Origin: an uncultured Lachnospiraceae bacterium
Lineage (GTDB): Bacteria > Bacillota > Clostridia > Lachnospirales > Lachnospiraceae
Length of the DNA: 5,438 nt
Direction: 5' to 3'
NCBI GenBank assembly: GCA_905236925.1
Contig: CAJOQS010000143.1
Coordinates: 1 to 5,438, forward strand
Made by a program: the position numbers and the translations under genes. The notes under the pieces are model-generated. The model saw only the letters and a list, made by a program, of their open reading frames with translations, made no database searches and had not been told where the DNA came from. This document shows, one piece after another, positions 1 through 5,438 of the stretch (its first letter is position 1; each line of letters starts with the position of its first letter).

Positions 1-60
1 AGTCATGCTTCGACAACACCTCAGCTTGACCGTGAACAGATATCGGCTGCCCCGCATTCA

Positions 61-2337
61 CTAAATCCTGCTGGCCAGACTGTATGCGGCCTTTGTGGCC
101 TGCCACATATTTCCGGGCTTCATTGTGTTGTAGGAATCGCCTATGTTGTGGATCTCGGGAGCTATGCGTTCCTTCAGTCCGTCAAGATAAGGCGCGTCGT
201 TGCCGCGGTTGCCGATCGCCAGAACGAAGAGGTCGGCAGGGATCTGCTCGATGACTTCTTCATTGGTGATCTTCGGAGCGAGCGGGTTGTCAACGTTCTT
301 CGGGATAACAGGAGTCCATGTGCAGTAAGGATCGGGAACACCCTTGGACTTATTGTGAGCGATAACGACCTGACCGTCCTCGAAACGGGTAACCCTTGCG
401 CAGTTGATAAGAACTCCGCCCTCCTTCTCGAAGTAGTGGATCAGATGTCCGCGGTTCGCGGTACATGCGCCCTCCTCGAAGTTGGGAAGCATTTCGACGC
501 AGGTAACCTTGCGCTGATGCTCGGTGGCAAGCCAGTATGCGGTCTCGATACCTACTGCGCCGCCGCCTACGACAACGATCCTCTTGTCGGTATCCTTAAG
601 CTCCTCGGGATGAGTGAGCAGGTAAACTGCTTCGATGTGGCGGACATTCTCAACACCCTTGAACGGAGGCTGACCTTCCTTCGCGCCGTTTGCAAAAACA
701 ACCGCGTCGTAATTGCCGGCCTTGAGTGAAGCGGAATCAACCTTGGTGTTCAGATGGATCGTAACGCCTTCTGTCTTCTCGGCTGTCGCGATGAGCCACT
801 CCATGTAATTGTGGAGCTCGTACTTGCTGACGGGAGCGCCTGCGGGATGCATTTTTCCGCCGCACTTCGAATCCTTCTCGAAAACTTCAACGGAATGACC
901 GCGCTTGGCGGCTGTAATAGCGAAGTTCAGACCTGCGCAGCCTGCGCCCACAACGGCGATATGCTTTTTCTTCTCGGCGGGAGCGGGAACGGCAGGGATA
1001 GTGTCCTCGAAGCCTGTGCGGGGATTGACAGCGCACTGGGGATGACCTGCTTCAACGAACTCGTTGACACAGCCCTCCTGACATCCGATACAGGGACGGA
1101 TATCCTCAACATTGCCTGCGTAAGCTTTGTTGCACCAGTCGGGATCGGCAAGAACGGGACGCGCGAGCATTACCATGTCACACTTGCCGTCACGGAGTGC
1201 CTTCTCTGCGAGGTCGGGATAACCGAGCTTGCCGACTGCAACGATCGGAACCTCAACGCCTGCGTTCGACTTGATGCCGCGCGCCGCGAAGTATTCCTTC
1301 GCAACCTTGGAAACATCAAGGAAGCAGCCTGCGGGCATGCCTGCCGGAGGATGGGGGAGCCACCAGTTGTCGTAGCATCCGAGATCGACGTCGAACATGT
1401 CGACACCGGCCTTGACAAGGTTCTCCATGTACTGGAGCGTTTCGGCGATGGAGCGGCCGTTCTTGAAGCCCTTGAGGCACTTGACGGTGTTCATGCGCTC
1501 ACCGTAGGTTTCCTCGAGCGCGAGAGACAGGTCGATACGATACATGATCGGGAAATCGGGGCCAACCTTCGCTCGCATGGCCTTGATCATCTCGATACCG
1601 AAGGTCTGCCAGTTGGAGTATTTGCCGATCTTACGATGATTGAACGCGGGGCTGGTCAGCTGGTCGAGCAGATAGCCCTCGTGTCCGTGAAGATAAACGC
1701 CGTCCAGACCCATGGTCTTGGCATCGATGGAAGCCTGAGCCATGTTCTTGATGATCTTCGTGCACTCGTGGTCCGTAAGGGGACGGCACGGAATGGACGG
1801 TATATAGAAATTGGGATTAAGTGAAGCTGAAACGGGAAGCTGAGCCTTGGTGAGCAGACACTGGGGATTGCCTACACGTCCCAGACCTGCGGTAAGCTGA
1901 ATGAAAATGCGGCTGCCCCTGGCATGAACACCCTGGGCGAGGTCACGCCATCCCATGAAATTGGTACGGGTTCCGTCGATCCTGGGGAAGTAGGAATAAT
2001 TGCCCTTCTCGGTGACGGAGGCGTCAATGTGGTGGCTGACGGGAACAAGTCCGGTAGTAAGAAGACCGACGCCGCCTTCTGCACGAGCAAAGAAATACTC
2101 GAGCATCTTTGTGTTGGGACGGCCGGATTCCTCTGCCATCTGGCAGTTGCCCATGGGTCCCATGACAATACGGTTCTTTACCGTCAGGCGATTGATCCTG
2201 ATGGGAGAGAAGAGGTTGTCATAAGGATAGAGCTCCTTGGTCATACGGGCAGTTCCGCCCTCATGATTCTCGTAGTCCGTACGGACCCAGTTTCCGTAAC
2301 TGTCGACGAGTTTCTGAACCAATTCATCAGTTTTCAA
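61..2337 (-). CDS. FMN/[4Fe-4S]/FAD ene-reductase, old yellow enzyme family (2,4-dienoyl-CoA reductase / 2-enoate reductase-like)
   Basis: The product is a 758-residue cytoplasmic flavoenzyme expected to reduce an activated C=C bond with NAD(P)H electrons passed FAD to [4Fe-4S] to FMN. Three modules are visible. An FMN TIM barrel spans about residues 38-400, with MGPMGN at 59-64 and HGHEGYLLDQLTSP at 217-230. A cluster motif CIGCQEGC plus a later Cys gives C416, C419, C423 and C435. An FAD/NAD(P) module follows, with VGAGCAGLN at 463-471, a second GGGAVG at 591-596 and a terminal IGD at 732-734. Size and domain order match FadH, BaiCD/BaiH and clostridial enoate reductases. The TTG start at 2337 was chosen for its GAGAGGG ribosome site; an ATG at 2244 is the main alternative, and a TTG at 2412 lacks a ribosome site. 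The barrel is divergent: the usual Y-G-G after N-x-R is KYSN, and GCYDNWW stands where FadH has its catalytic-His segment. The stop is TAG. The gene is divergent from the operon at 2608. The family is secure; the substrate (enoate, enoyl-CoA, bile acid, bilin or other) is unknown. Confidence 0.93.
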   Translation of the reverse strand: MKTDELVQKLVDSYGNWVRTDYENHEGGTARMTKELYPYDNLFSPIRINRLTVKNRIVMGPMGNCQMAEESGRPNTKMLEYFFARAEGGVGLLTTGLVPVSHHIDASVTEKGNYSYFPRIDGTRTNFMGWRDLAQGVHARGSRIFIQLTAGLGRVGNPQCLLTKAQLPVSASLNPNFYIPSIPCRPLTDHECTKIIKNMAQASIDAKTMGLDGVYLHGHEGYLLDQLTSPAFNHRKIGKYSNWQTFGIEMIKAMRAKVGPDFPIMYRIDLSLALEETYGERMNTVKCLKGFKNGRSIAETLQYMENLVKAGVDMFDVDLGCYDNWWLPHPPAGMPAGCFLDVSKVAKEYFAARGIKSNAGVEVPIVAVGKLGYPDLAEKALRDGKCDMVMLARPVLADPDWCNKAYAGNVEDIRPCIGCQEGCVNEFVEAGHPQCAVNPRTGFEDTIPAVPAPAEKKKHIAVVGAGCAGLNFAITAAKRGHSVEVFEKDSKCGGKMHPAGAPVSKYELHNYMEWLIATAEKTEGVTIHLNTKVDSASLKAGNYDAVVFANGAKEGQPPFKGVENVRHIEAVYLLTHPEELKDTDKRIVVVGGGAVGIETAYWLATEHQRKVTCVEMLPNFEEGACTANRGHLIHYFEKEGGVLINCARVTRFEDGQVVIAHNKSKGVPDPYCTWTPVIPKNVDNPLAPKITNEEVIEQIPADLFVLAIGNRGNDAPYLDGLKERIAPEIHNIGDSYNTMKPGNMWQATKAAYSLASRI

Positions 2338-2343
2338 AAGAAT

Positions 2344-2351
2344 ACCCTCTC
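2344..2351 (-). promoter_or_regulatory. Shine-Dalgarno deciding the TTG start of the ene-reductase
   Basis: The minus strand reads GAGAGGGT here, leaving six nucleotides before the TTG at 2337. No comparable purine tract precedes the in-frame TTG at 2412. A weaker GAGGGCGG lies about ten bases before the ATG at 2244. This is the reason for choosing the 758-residue form. Confidence 0.65.
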
Positions 2352-2359
2352 TTTCGTAG

Positions 2360-2391
2360 TGTGATATAAACCCTGATCTCAAGATATCACA
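2360..2391. promoter_or_regulatory. 8-bp inverted repeat upstream of the ene-reductase gene (candidate operator or leader hairpin)
   Basis: TGTGATAT at 2360-2367 is perfectly complementary to ATATCACA at 2384-2391, with a 16-nt spacer that contains a small TGAtcTCA palindrome. The element sits nine bases from the ribosome site of the minus-strand gene. On the minus strand TTGTGA and TATATC, lying in the two arms and spaced 18 bp, resemble weak -35 and -10 boxes. The repeat could therefore be an operator laid over the reductase promoter. If transcription starts further upstream, it could instead form an RNA hairpin close to the ribosome site. The repeat itself is certain; its role is inferred. 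Confidence 0.45.
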
Positions 2392-2438
2392 AAAAAAGGA
2401 AAATCGCAACAAACACAGCGAAAAATAGGCTTTTTTTC

Positions 2439-2467
2439 TTGCAAGATTACGCTTTTTCTGATAATAT
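2439..2467 (+). promoter_or_regulatory. Candidate sigma-A-type promoter for the rightward operon
   Basis: TTGCAA at 2439-2444 and TAATAT at 2462-2467 are separated by 17 bp, each matching four of six consensus bases. An overlapping GATAAT (2460-2465, 15-bp spacing) matches better but is spaced less well. A T-rich tract at 2431-2437 lies just upstream. The -35 box is inside the 8-bp palindrome CTTGCAAG (2438-2445). Transcription would start near 2474 and give a leader of about 134 nt before the ATPase gene. Assigned by eye only. Confidence 0.4.
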
Positions 2468-2468
2468 G

Positions 2469-2567
2469 ATCTAGGTAAATGGTTTTATAACGGAGAGGAA
2501 TCGCCGTTAATCGATAAATAATGCACTGATTTAGCCCGGAAACTAAAAACCTAGATTGAGTTTTCGG
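2469..2567 (+). promoter_or_regulatory. Possible structured 5' leader of the ATPase-dehydratase operon (unclassified)
   Basis: Several complementary segments lie between the candidate promoter and the first gene. ATCTAGGT (2469-2476) pairs perfectly with ACCTAGAT (2549-2556) and would close a 72-nt internal region. Inside it TAACGG (2488-2493) pairs with CCGTTA (2504-2509), and TTTAG (2530-2534) with CTAAA (2543-2547). A competing 9-bp stem pairs CCGGAAACT (2536-2544) with AGTTTTCGG (2559-2567) through one G-U pair and places ACCTAGAT in its loop. The two folds are partly exclusive or could form a pseudoknot, as in a regulatory leader. I recognise no known riboswitch class, and no U-tract terminator follows. 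The full 270-bp gap (2338-2607) holds no gene that I can support. Confidence 0.3.
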
Positions 2568-2607
2568 ACGATCCCTGTAATCATCTGAGAAAATATTTGG
2601 GGTTCTT

Positions 2608-3384
2608 ATGGATAATAAAACGGAGCGTGACACCAGGATCATTGCCCTGGCAGGCAAGGGCGGAGTCGGGAAGACTACGATCTCTTCCGCACTTGTCCGT
2701 GTTCTTTCTGAAACCCATCCCGATTCGAGGATACTTGCGATCGATGCGGATCCTGCTGTCGGACTCTCGACCGCGCTTGGCGTTGAAGTAAAGGAAACAC
2801 TCGACGACATCCGGAAAAGCATAATCGACACGGTCGAGGCGGGAAGGCAGAAGGAGGCACTCGAGCTGCTGGGCGAAGCAAGGTTCAGGATACTCGACAC
2901 TCTGGTCGAGACCGACAGGTTCGCTTTTCTTGCCATCGGACGTCCGGAGGGCGCGGGCTGCTACTGCAAGGTCAATGCCTATCTTAAGGAAGTCATCAAT
3001 CTTCTGAGCCACGATTTCGATTATGTCGTGATCGACGGCGAGGCAGGCATAGAACAGATAAACCGCCGAGTCATGGAGAAGGTCACACATCTTATACTGG
3101 TCACCGATCCCAGCCGCAAGGGGACTCAGGTTGTGGAGACCATCAGAAGCGTTGCGGACGAGCTTGTCATGTACGAGAAGTGCGCGGCCATAGTCAACCG
3201 TGTGGACGATGAATCGCTTATTCCCTACATCAGTATCAAGGGCACCGAGATACTTGACTTTATCCCGAGCGACAGCACCCATGCCGCGAACGATATAAAA
3301 GGACTCAGTGTTTTTGAACTACCCGGGGATTCACCTGTCATAAAGGGCGCAAGGACAGCCCTTTCCAAACTGGAATTGATCTGA
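2608..3384 (+). CDS. CooC/MinD-family P-loop ATPase with CXC metal-site motif
   Basis: The product is a 258-residue cytoplasmic SIMIBI-class ATPase, most like CooC, which supports nickel insertion into CO dehydrogenase, and AcsF, its acetyl-CoA synthase counterpart. The deviant Walker A motif GKGGVGKTT lies at residues 16-24 with signature Lys17. The switch I motif DADP is at 46-49, a Walker B-like strand VVIDGEAG at 140-147, and a VNR nucleotide-base motif at 196-198. C118 and C120 form GCYCKVN, matching the CooC Cys-X-Cys dimer-interface site that binds metal. Length is normal for the family. The two spaced cysteines of NifH around Walker B are absent, so a NifH-type bridging cluster is not predicted. 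The ATG is the only possible start, because an in-frame stop lies at 2578-2580; its ribosome site GGGG (2599-2602) is weak. It leads an operon with two dehydratase-superfamily genes, 34 bp upstream of the next. It may mature their cluster or drive electron transfer to them; both roles are inference. Confidence 0.9.
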   Translation: MDNKTERDTRIIALAGKGGVGKTTISSALVRVLSETHPDSRILAIDADPAVGLSTALGVEVKETLDDIRKSIIDTVEAGRQKEALELLGEARFRILDTLVETDRFAFLAIGRPEGAGCYCKVNAYLKEVINLLSHDFDYVVIDGEAGIEQINRRVMEKVTHLILVTDPSRKGTQVVETIRSVADELVMYEKCAAIVNRVDDESLIPYISIKGTEILDFIPSDSTHAANDIKGLSVFELPGDSPVIKGARTALSKLELI

Positions 3385-3404
3385 ATCGCAAATATATATG
3401 CAAA

Positions 3405-3414
3405 GTGGGGTGGA
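3405..3414 (+). promoter_or_regulatory. Ribosome binding site supporting the TTG start at 3419
   Basis: The purine-rich GTGGGGTGGA ends four bases before TTG (3419-3421). The codon just before that TTG is an in-frame TAA (3416-3418), and the next in-frame Met is near residue 70, inside conserved sequence. The TTG start is therefore effectively forced. Confidence 0.75.
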
Positions 3415-3418
3415 ATAA

Positions 3419-4615
3419 TTGACAGACCTTAAGAATCTGATCTTCTTTGAGGATCTGCTGCAGAACGCCGACAACGAGCTTGTCGAGAAGGCGAAGGATG
3501 AGGGAGGACTGGCCATAGGCTATACGTGCTTCCATATTCCGGAGGTCCTTCTGAATGTCGATCGCTGCTTCTCGGTTCGCCTGAGGGCACCCAGAACCGG
3601 ATCGATCGATATCGCAACCTATTACATGTCGAACTACACGTGTGAATATGCGAGGTCACTCGTGGAGCGCGGTATCGAGGGCGGCTTCAATTTCCTTGAC
3701 GGACTTGCCGGTGTCGATGCCTGTTCGATGATGAACCGTTTCTATGAGCACTTCGAACTCCTGAAGATGAACGAGAAGCCCAACTTCTTCGTCACCCATA
3801 CGGACATGCCCTACAAGGTCGAGGACTATTCGGTCAGGTCTTACATCAAGCAGATGAGGATCAGACTGCTTGACATCATGGAGAAGAGCTACGGGGTGGA
3901 CACCTCCGACGAAGCCATAAGAAAGTCCGTGGAGGAGCACAACAGGGTCTGCCGCATCATCTCCGAGATCGGCGAGATGCGCAAGGCGGAGAATCCGGTC
4001 ATAACCGGTTATGAGTTCCATGTATTGAACCTTGTTTCATACACCTGCCCGAAGCGTCTTATTCTTCCCTATCTTGAAGAAACCCTTGAAGAACTTAAAC
4101 AGAGAAAGCCCGATCCCAAGCTCCCGCGCGCGAGAGTTGCGGTCATCGGCAGCGAGATAGACGATCCCGAGTTCTCAAAGCTTATCGAGGAGAACGGCGC
4201 GAGGATCGTGGTCGACCGCTATTGCTTCGGTTCGACGCCGGGACGTGAGGTCATTGAGCTCAATGACAGCGAGCCCGCGCTTGACCAGATCTGCCGCCAC
4301 TATATGAAGGTTTCCGAATGCGCGAGGTATATCGCCGACGACAAGGTTGCTCAGAGAAGGGCGACCGCGGATCGCCTTGCAAGGGAATACAAGGCGGACG
4401 GCATCATTTACGAACAGATGAAATACTGCGATTTCTGGGGCTTTGAGAGAGCGCTCGTCAGCCATATCATGAACACGGAGATGGGCTGGCCCGTTCTTTC
4501 AATCGACAGGACCTACAACGCGAAAGGCTCCGGCCAGCTGCGTACACGTTTCCAGGCCTTTGTGGAATCGCTTGAGATCAAGAAGATCCAGAAGAACGGA
4601 GGTGCAGAGCGATGA
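3419..4615 (+). CDS. 2-hydroxyacyl-CoA dehydratase / benzoyl-CoA reductase family subunit (HgdB/FldB/BcrB-like)
   Basis: The 398-residue product matches the usual length of HgdB/BcrB-type subunits. These bind a [4Fe-4S] or related cluster and perform radical-type dehydration of 2-hydroxyacyl-CoA, aromatic ring reduction, or double-cubane chemistry. The first domain opens with GLAIGYTCFHIPEVLL (30-45), the family's G-x-x-C-x-x-x-P-E pattern. C75 (SNYTCEYAR) and C102 (VDACSMMNRFYE) follow at the cluster-ligand spacing. A second Rossmann-like domain starts near 239 (RVAVIGSEIDDPEF) and carries C269. C337 (YEQMKYCDFWGFE) matches the third conserved ligand. The start is TTG with a good ribosome site. 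It lies 34 bp after the ATPase gene with no terminator between, and its stop overlaps the next start as ATGA. No signal peptide or membrane segment is seen, so it is cytoplasmic. Substrate class cannot be read from sequence. Ligand assignment comes from family pattern matching by eye. Confidence 0.9.
   Translation: MTDLKNLIFFEDLLQNADNELVEKAKDEGGLAIGYTCFHIPEVLLNVDRCFSVRLRAPRTGSIDIATYYMSNYTCEYARSLVERGIEGGFNFLDGLAGVDACSMMNRFYEHFELLKMNEKPNFFVTHTDMPYKVEDYSVRSYIKQMRIRLLDIMEKSYGVDTSDEAIRKSVEEHNRVCRIISEIGEMRKAENPVITGYEFHVLNLVSYTCPKRLILPYLEETLEELKQRKPDPKLPRARVAVIGSEIDDPEFSKLIEENGARIVVDRYCFGSTPGREVIELNDSEPALDQICRHYMKVSECARYIADDKVAQRRATADRLAREYKADGIIYEQMKYCDFWGFERALVSHIMNTEMGWPVLSIDRTYNAKGSGQLRTRFQAFVESLEIKKIQKNGGAER
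4598..4604 (+). promoter_or_regulatory. Strong Shine-Dalgarno of the second dehydratase subunit
   Basis: GGAGGTG lies inside the end of the upstream gene, seven bases before the ATG at 4612. It is the best ribosome site in the window and indicates coupled translation of the two subunits. Confidence 0.85.
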
Positions 4616-5438
4616 AAAAGATCAAGTTTCCGAATCCTGCATTCTTCCGTGCTAAAGATAACATGGACTGGAAGGCTCAGGGCGAGAACATCAAGGAGAT
4701 CGCCGGGATTGCCTGGGACATGCTCAAGGCCACGGACTGGAAGGCCTACGGCAAAAAGCAGCTTGATAACGCCAAAGCCGGCGGAAAGCGCGTAAAGGAA
4801 GAATTCGAGGCAATCGTTAAGATGACTCCCGCCGAAAGGCTTGATCTCCTGAAGAACGGCGAGAAGCATCTGGGCAAGCTCTACCGCAAGGGAGCGATGG
4901 CAACCGTAAGGCGCGAATGGCGCGGCGCGAAGGACACCGCCTATGATTTCTACGAGTGGATGAGAATGTGGGGCATGCTTCTGACCACCTTCTCGAAGGA
5001 CCTTGTTCCCGCGCTCAATTCGGTTCTCCACTACCGCTGGATGATGAGCTATCTCTGCTGTGTCGGCTTCATGGATAAGAACATCATGGGACAGCGCGGC
5101 ACGGCCCTCAGGATGAGCCACACGCTTATCTACGATATATTCAGATATGTTGCCGAGAACCTTGTGTTCCTCGCAAAATGCGATGAGAAGAACGGCAACT
5201 CGATGGAACTCAACCGCAAGGTCGTTCTTGTCGACGAGATGACCATGGGACAGATCATGGCGGGCTTCCCTGACCTTCTGGGTATCCCTTACCAGCTGAT
5301 GCCTGTATTCCTGGTATCCGAGATCGACCAGCTGACCTGTGTGCCATACATCGACGCAGTGGAAAGCTTCGGTCTGCCGGCAGATACATGCCCGGTGCCG
5401 TCCAGTGAATGCGGTGCCCTGGTCATTGACGCACTCCC
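4612..5438 (+). CDS. N-terminally extended 2-hydroxyacyl-CoA dehydratase superfamily subunit (partial, 3' end outside window)
   Basis: The frame is open from ATG 4612 to the window edge, giving 275 complete codons. The start shares ATGA with the previous stop and has a strong ribosome site. The dehydratase-like part begins only near residue 202: KVVLVDEMTMGQ (203-214), FPDLLGIPYQ (219-228) and SFGLPADTCPVPSSECG (252-268). It mirrors the N-terminal pattern of the upstream subunit, and C260 falls where that protein has ligand C75. C267 is a further nearby Cys. The first 200 residues are rich in Lys, Trp, Met and Tyr and look mostly helical; a fairly hydrophobic stretch (about 119-154) includes a C149-C150 pair. 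It is not a convincing transmembrane helix, and I recognise no domain. Ordinary family members begin the core within the first tens of residues, so the full protein may reach roughly 550-600 residues. It probably pairs with the 3419-4615 product. Superfamily membership is likely rather than certain because only the first part of the core is visible. Confidence 0.75.
   Translation, partial: MKKIKFPNPAFFRAKDNMDWKAQGENIKEIAGIAWDMLKATDWKAYGKKQLDNAKAGGKRVKEEFEAIVKMTPAERLDLLKNGEKHLGKLYRKGAMATVRREWRGAKDTAYDFYEWMRMWGMLLTTFSKDLVPALNSVLHYRWMMSYLCCVGFMDKNIMGQRGTALRMSHTLIYDIFRYVAENLVFLAKCDEKNGNSMELNRKVVLVDEMTMGQIMAGFPDLLGIPYQLMPVFLVSEIDQLTCVPYIDAVESFGLPADTCPVPSSECGALVIDAL

Noticed and set aside
1..60. 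Start of a further minus-strand gene (ATG at 58-56 open to the window edge) or a terminator for the reductase gene
   Set aside because: Only 19 codons are visible with a poor ribosome site, and no hairpin followed by a T-tract is present, so neither can be supported.
754..1824. Long plus-strand open frame of 356 codons opposite the reductase gene, with another at 148-729
   Set aside because: Both lie wholly antisense to a gene with clear flavin, cluster and dinucleotide motifs. Their translations show no recognisable domain and no good ribosome sites, as expected for shadows of a gene in GC-biased sequence.
2394..2460. Rho-independent terminator in the A- and T-rich tracts of the divergent region
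   Set aside because: The A and T runs lack a GC-rich stem, and no gene points into this region that would need termination.
2469..2607. Known riboswitch (cobalamin, glycine, purine, NiCo, c-di-GMP) in the leader
   Set aside because: Fragments such as GGAGAG and GCACTG recall parts of glycine or cobalamin elements, but the remaining conserved core sequences of these classes are missing.
2581..3282. Minus-strand open frame of 233 codons opposite the ATPase gene
   Set aside because: It mirrors the codon bias of the P-loop ATPase gene, whose motifs are unmistakable, and its translation matches nothing I recognise.
2608..3384. Nitrogenase iron protein (NifH/BchL) or ParA/MinD identity for the ATPase
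   Set aside because: There is no Cys following the Walker B DxxG region and no NifH-style C-x-G-R-G. The GCYC then DGEAG arrangement fits CooC/AcsF better, and no partition or division genes are nearby.
4513..5121. Minus-strand open frame of 202 codons opposite the end of one dehydratase gene and the start of the next
   Set aside because: It runs antisense across the ATGA overlap of two coupled genes; the plus-strand frame with a strong ribosome site and family motifs explains the region.

Overview
The window looks like a piece of a strictly anaerobic, moderately GC-rich Firmicute of the Clostridia type, perhaps a gut fermenter. This is inferred from three things: purine-rich Shine-Dalgarno sequences paired with TTG starts, frequent AGG/AGA/ATA codons, and a gene set of oxygen-sensitive flavin and iron-sulfur enzymes. 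No rRNA, tRNA, mobile element, CRISPR array or plasmid feature is visible, so the taxonomy stays tentative.

Layout. Positions 61-2337 on the minus strand hold one large gene for a three-domain flavin/iron-sulfur ene-reductase (old yellow enzyme family, resembling 2,4-dienoyl-CoA reductase, 2-enoate reductase and BaiCD/BaiH). Positions 2338-2607 are an AT-rich divergent control region. It contains an inverted repeat next to the reductase ribosome binding site, a candidate rightward promoter, and a leader of about 130 nt with interlocking complementary segments. From 2608 a rightward operon starts. It encodes a CooC/MinD-type P-loop ATPase (2608-3384), a compact 2-hydroxyacyl-CoA dehydratase / benzoyl-CoA reductase family subunit (3419-4615) and a second, N-terminally extended subunit of the same superfamily (from 4612, running off the window at 5438). 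The last two genes overlap by 4 bp, which points to tight translational coupling.

How the genes may work together. Characterised 2-hydroxyacyl-CoA dehydratases and benzoyl-CoA reductases take a low-potential electron from a dimeric ASKHA-fold [4Fe-4S] ATPase (HgdC, FldI, BadF/BadG type). No such activator is visible here. A CooC-like ATPase with a Cys-X-Cys motif leads the operon instead. This suggests an atypical system in which a NifH/MinD-class ATPase either matures the metal cluster of the two-subunit enzyme or powers electron delivery to it. The divergent ene-reductase could act on the alpha,beta-unsaturated product or supply a linked redox step. The family assignments are well supported by motifs. 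The idea that the genes form one system, and its substrate, are inference.
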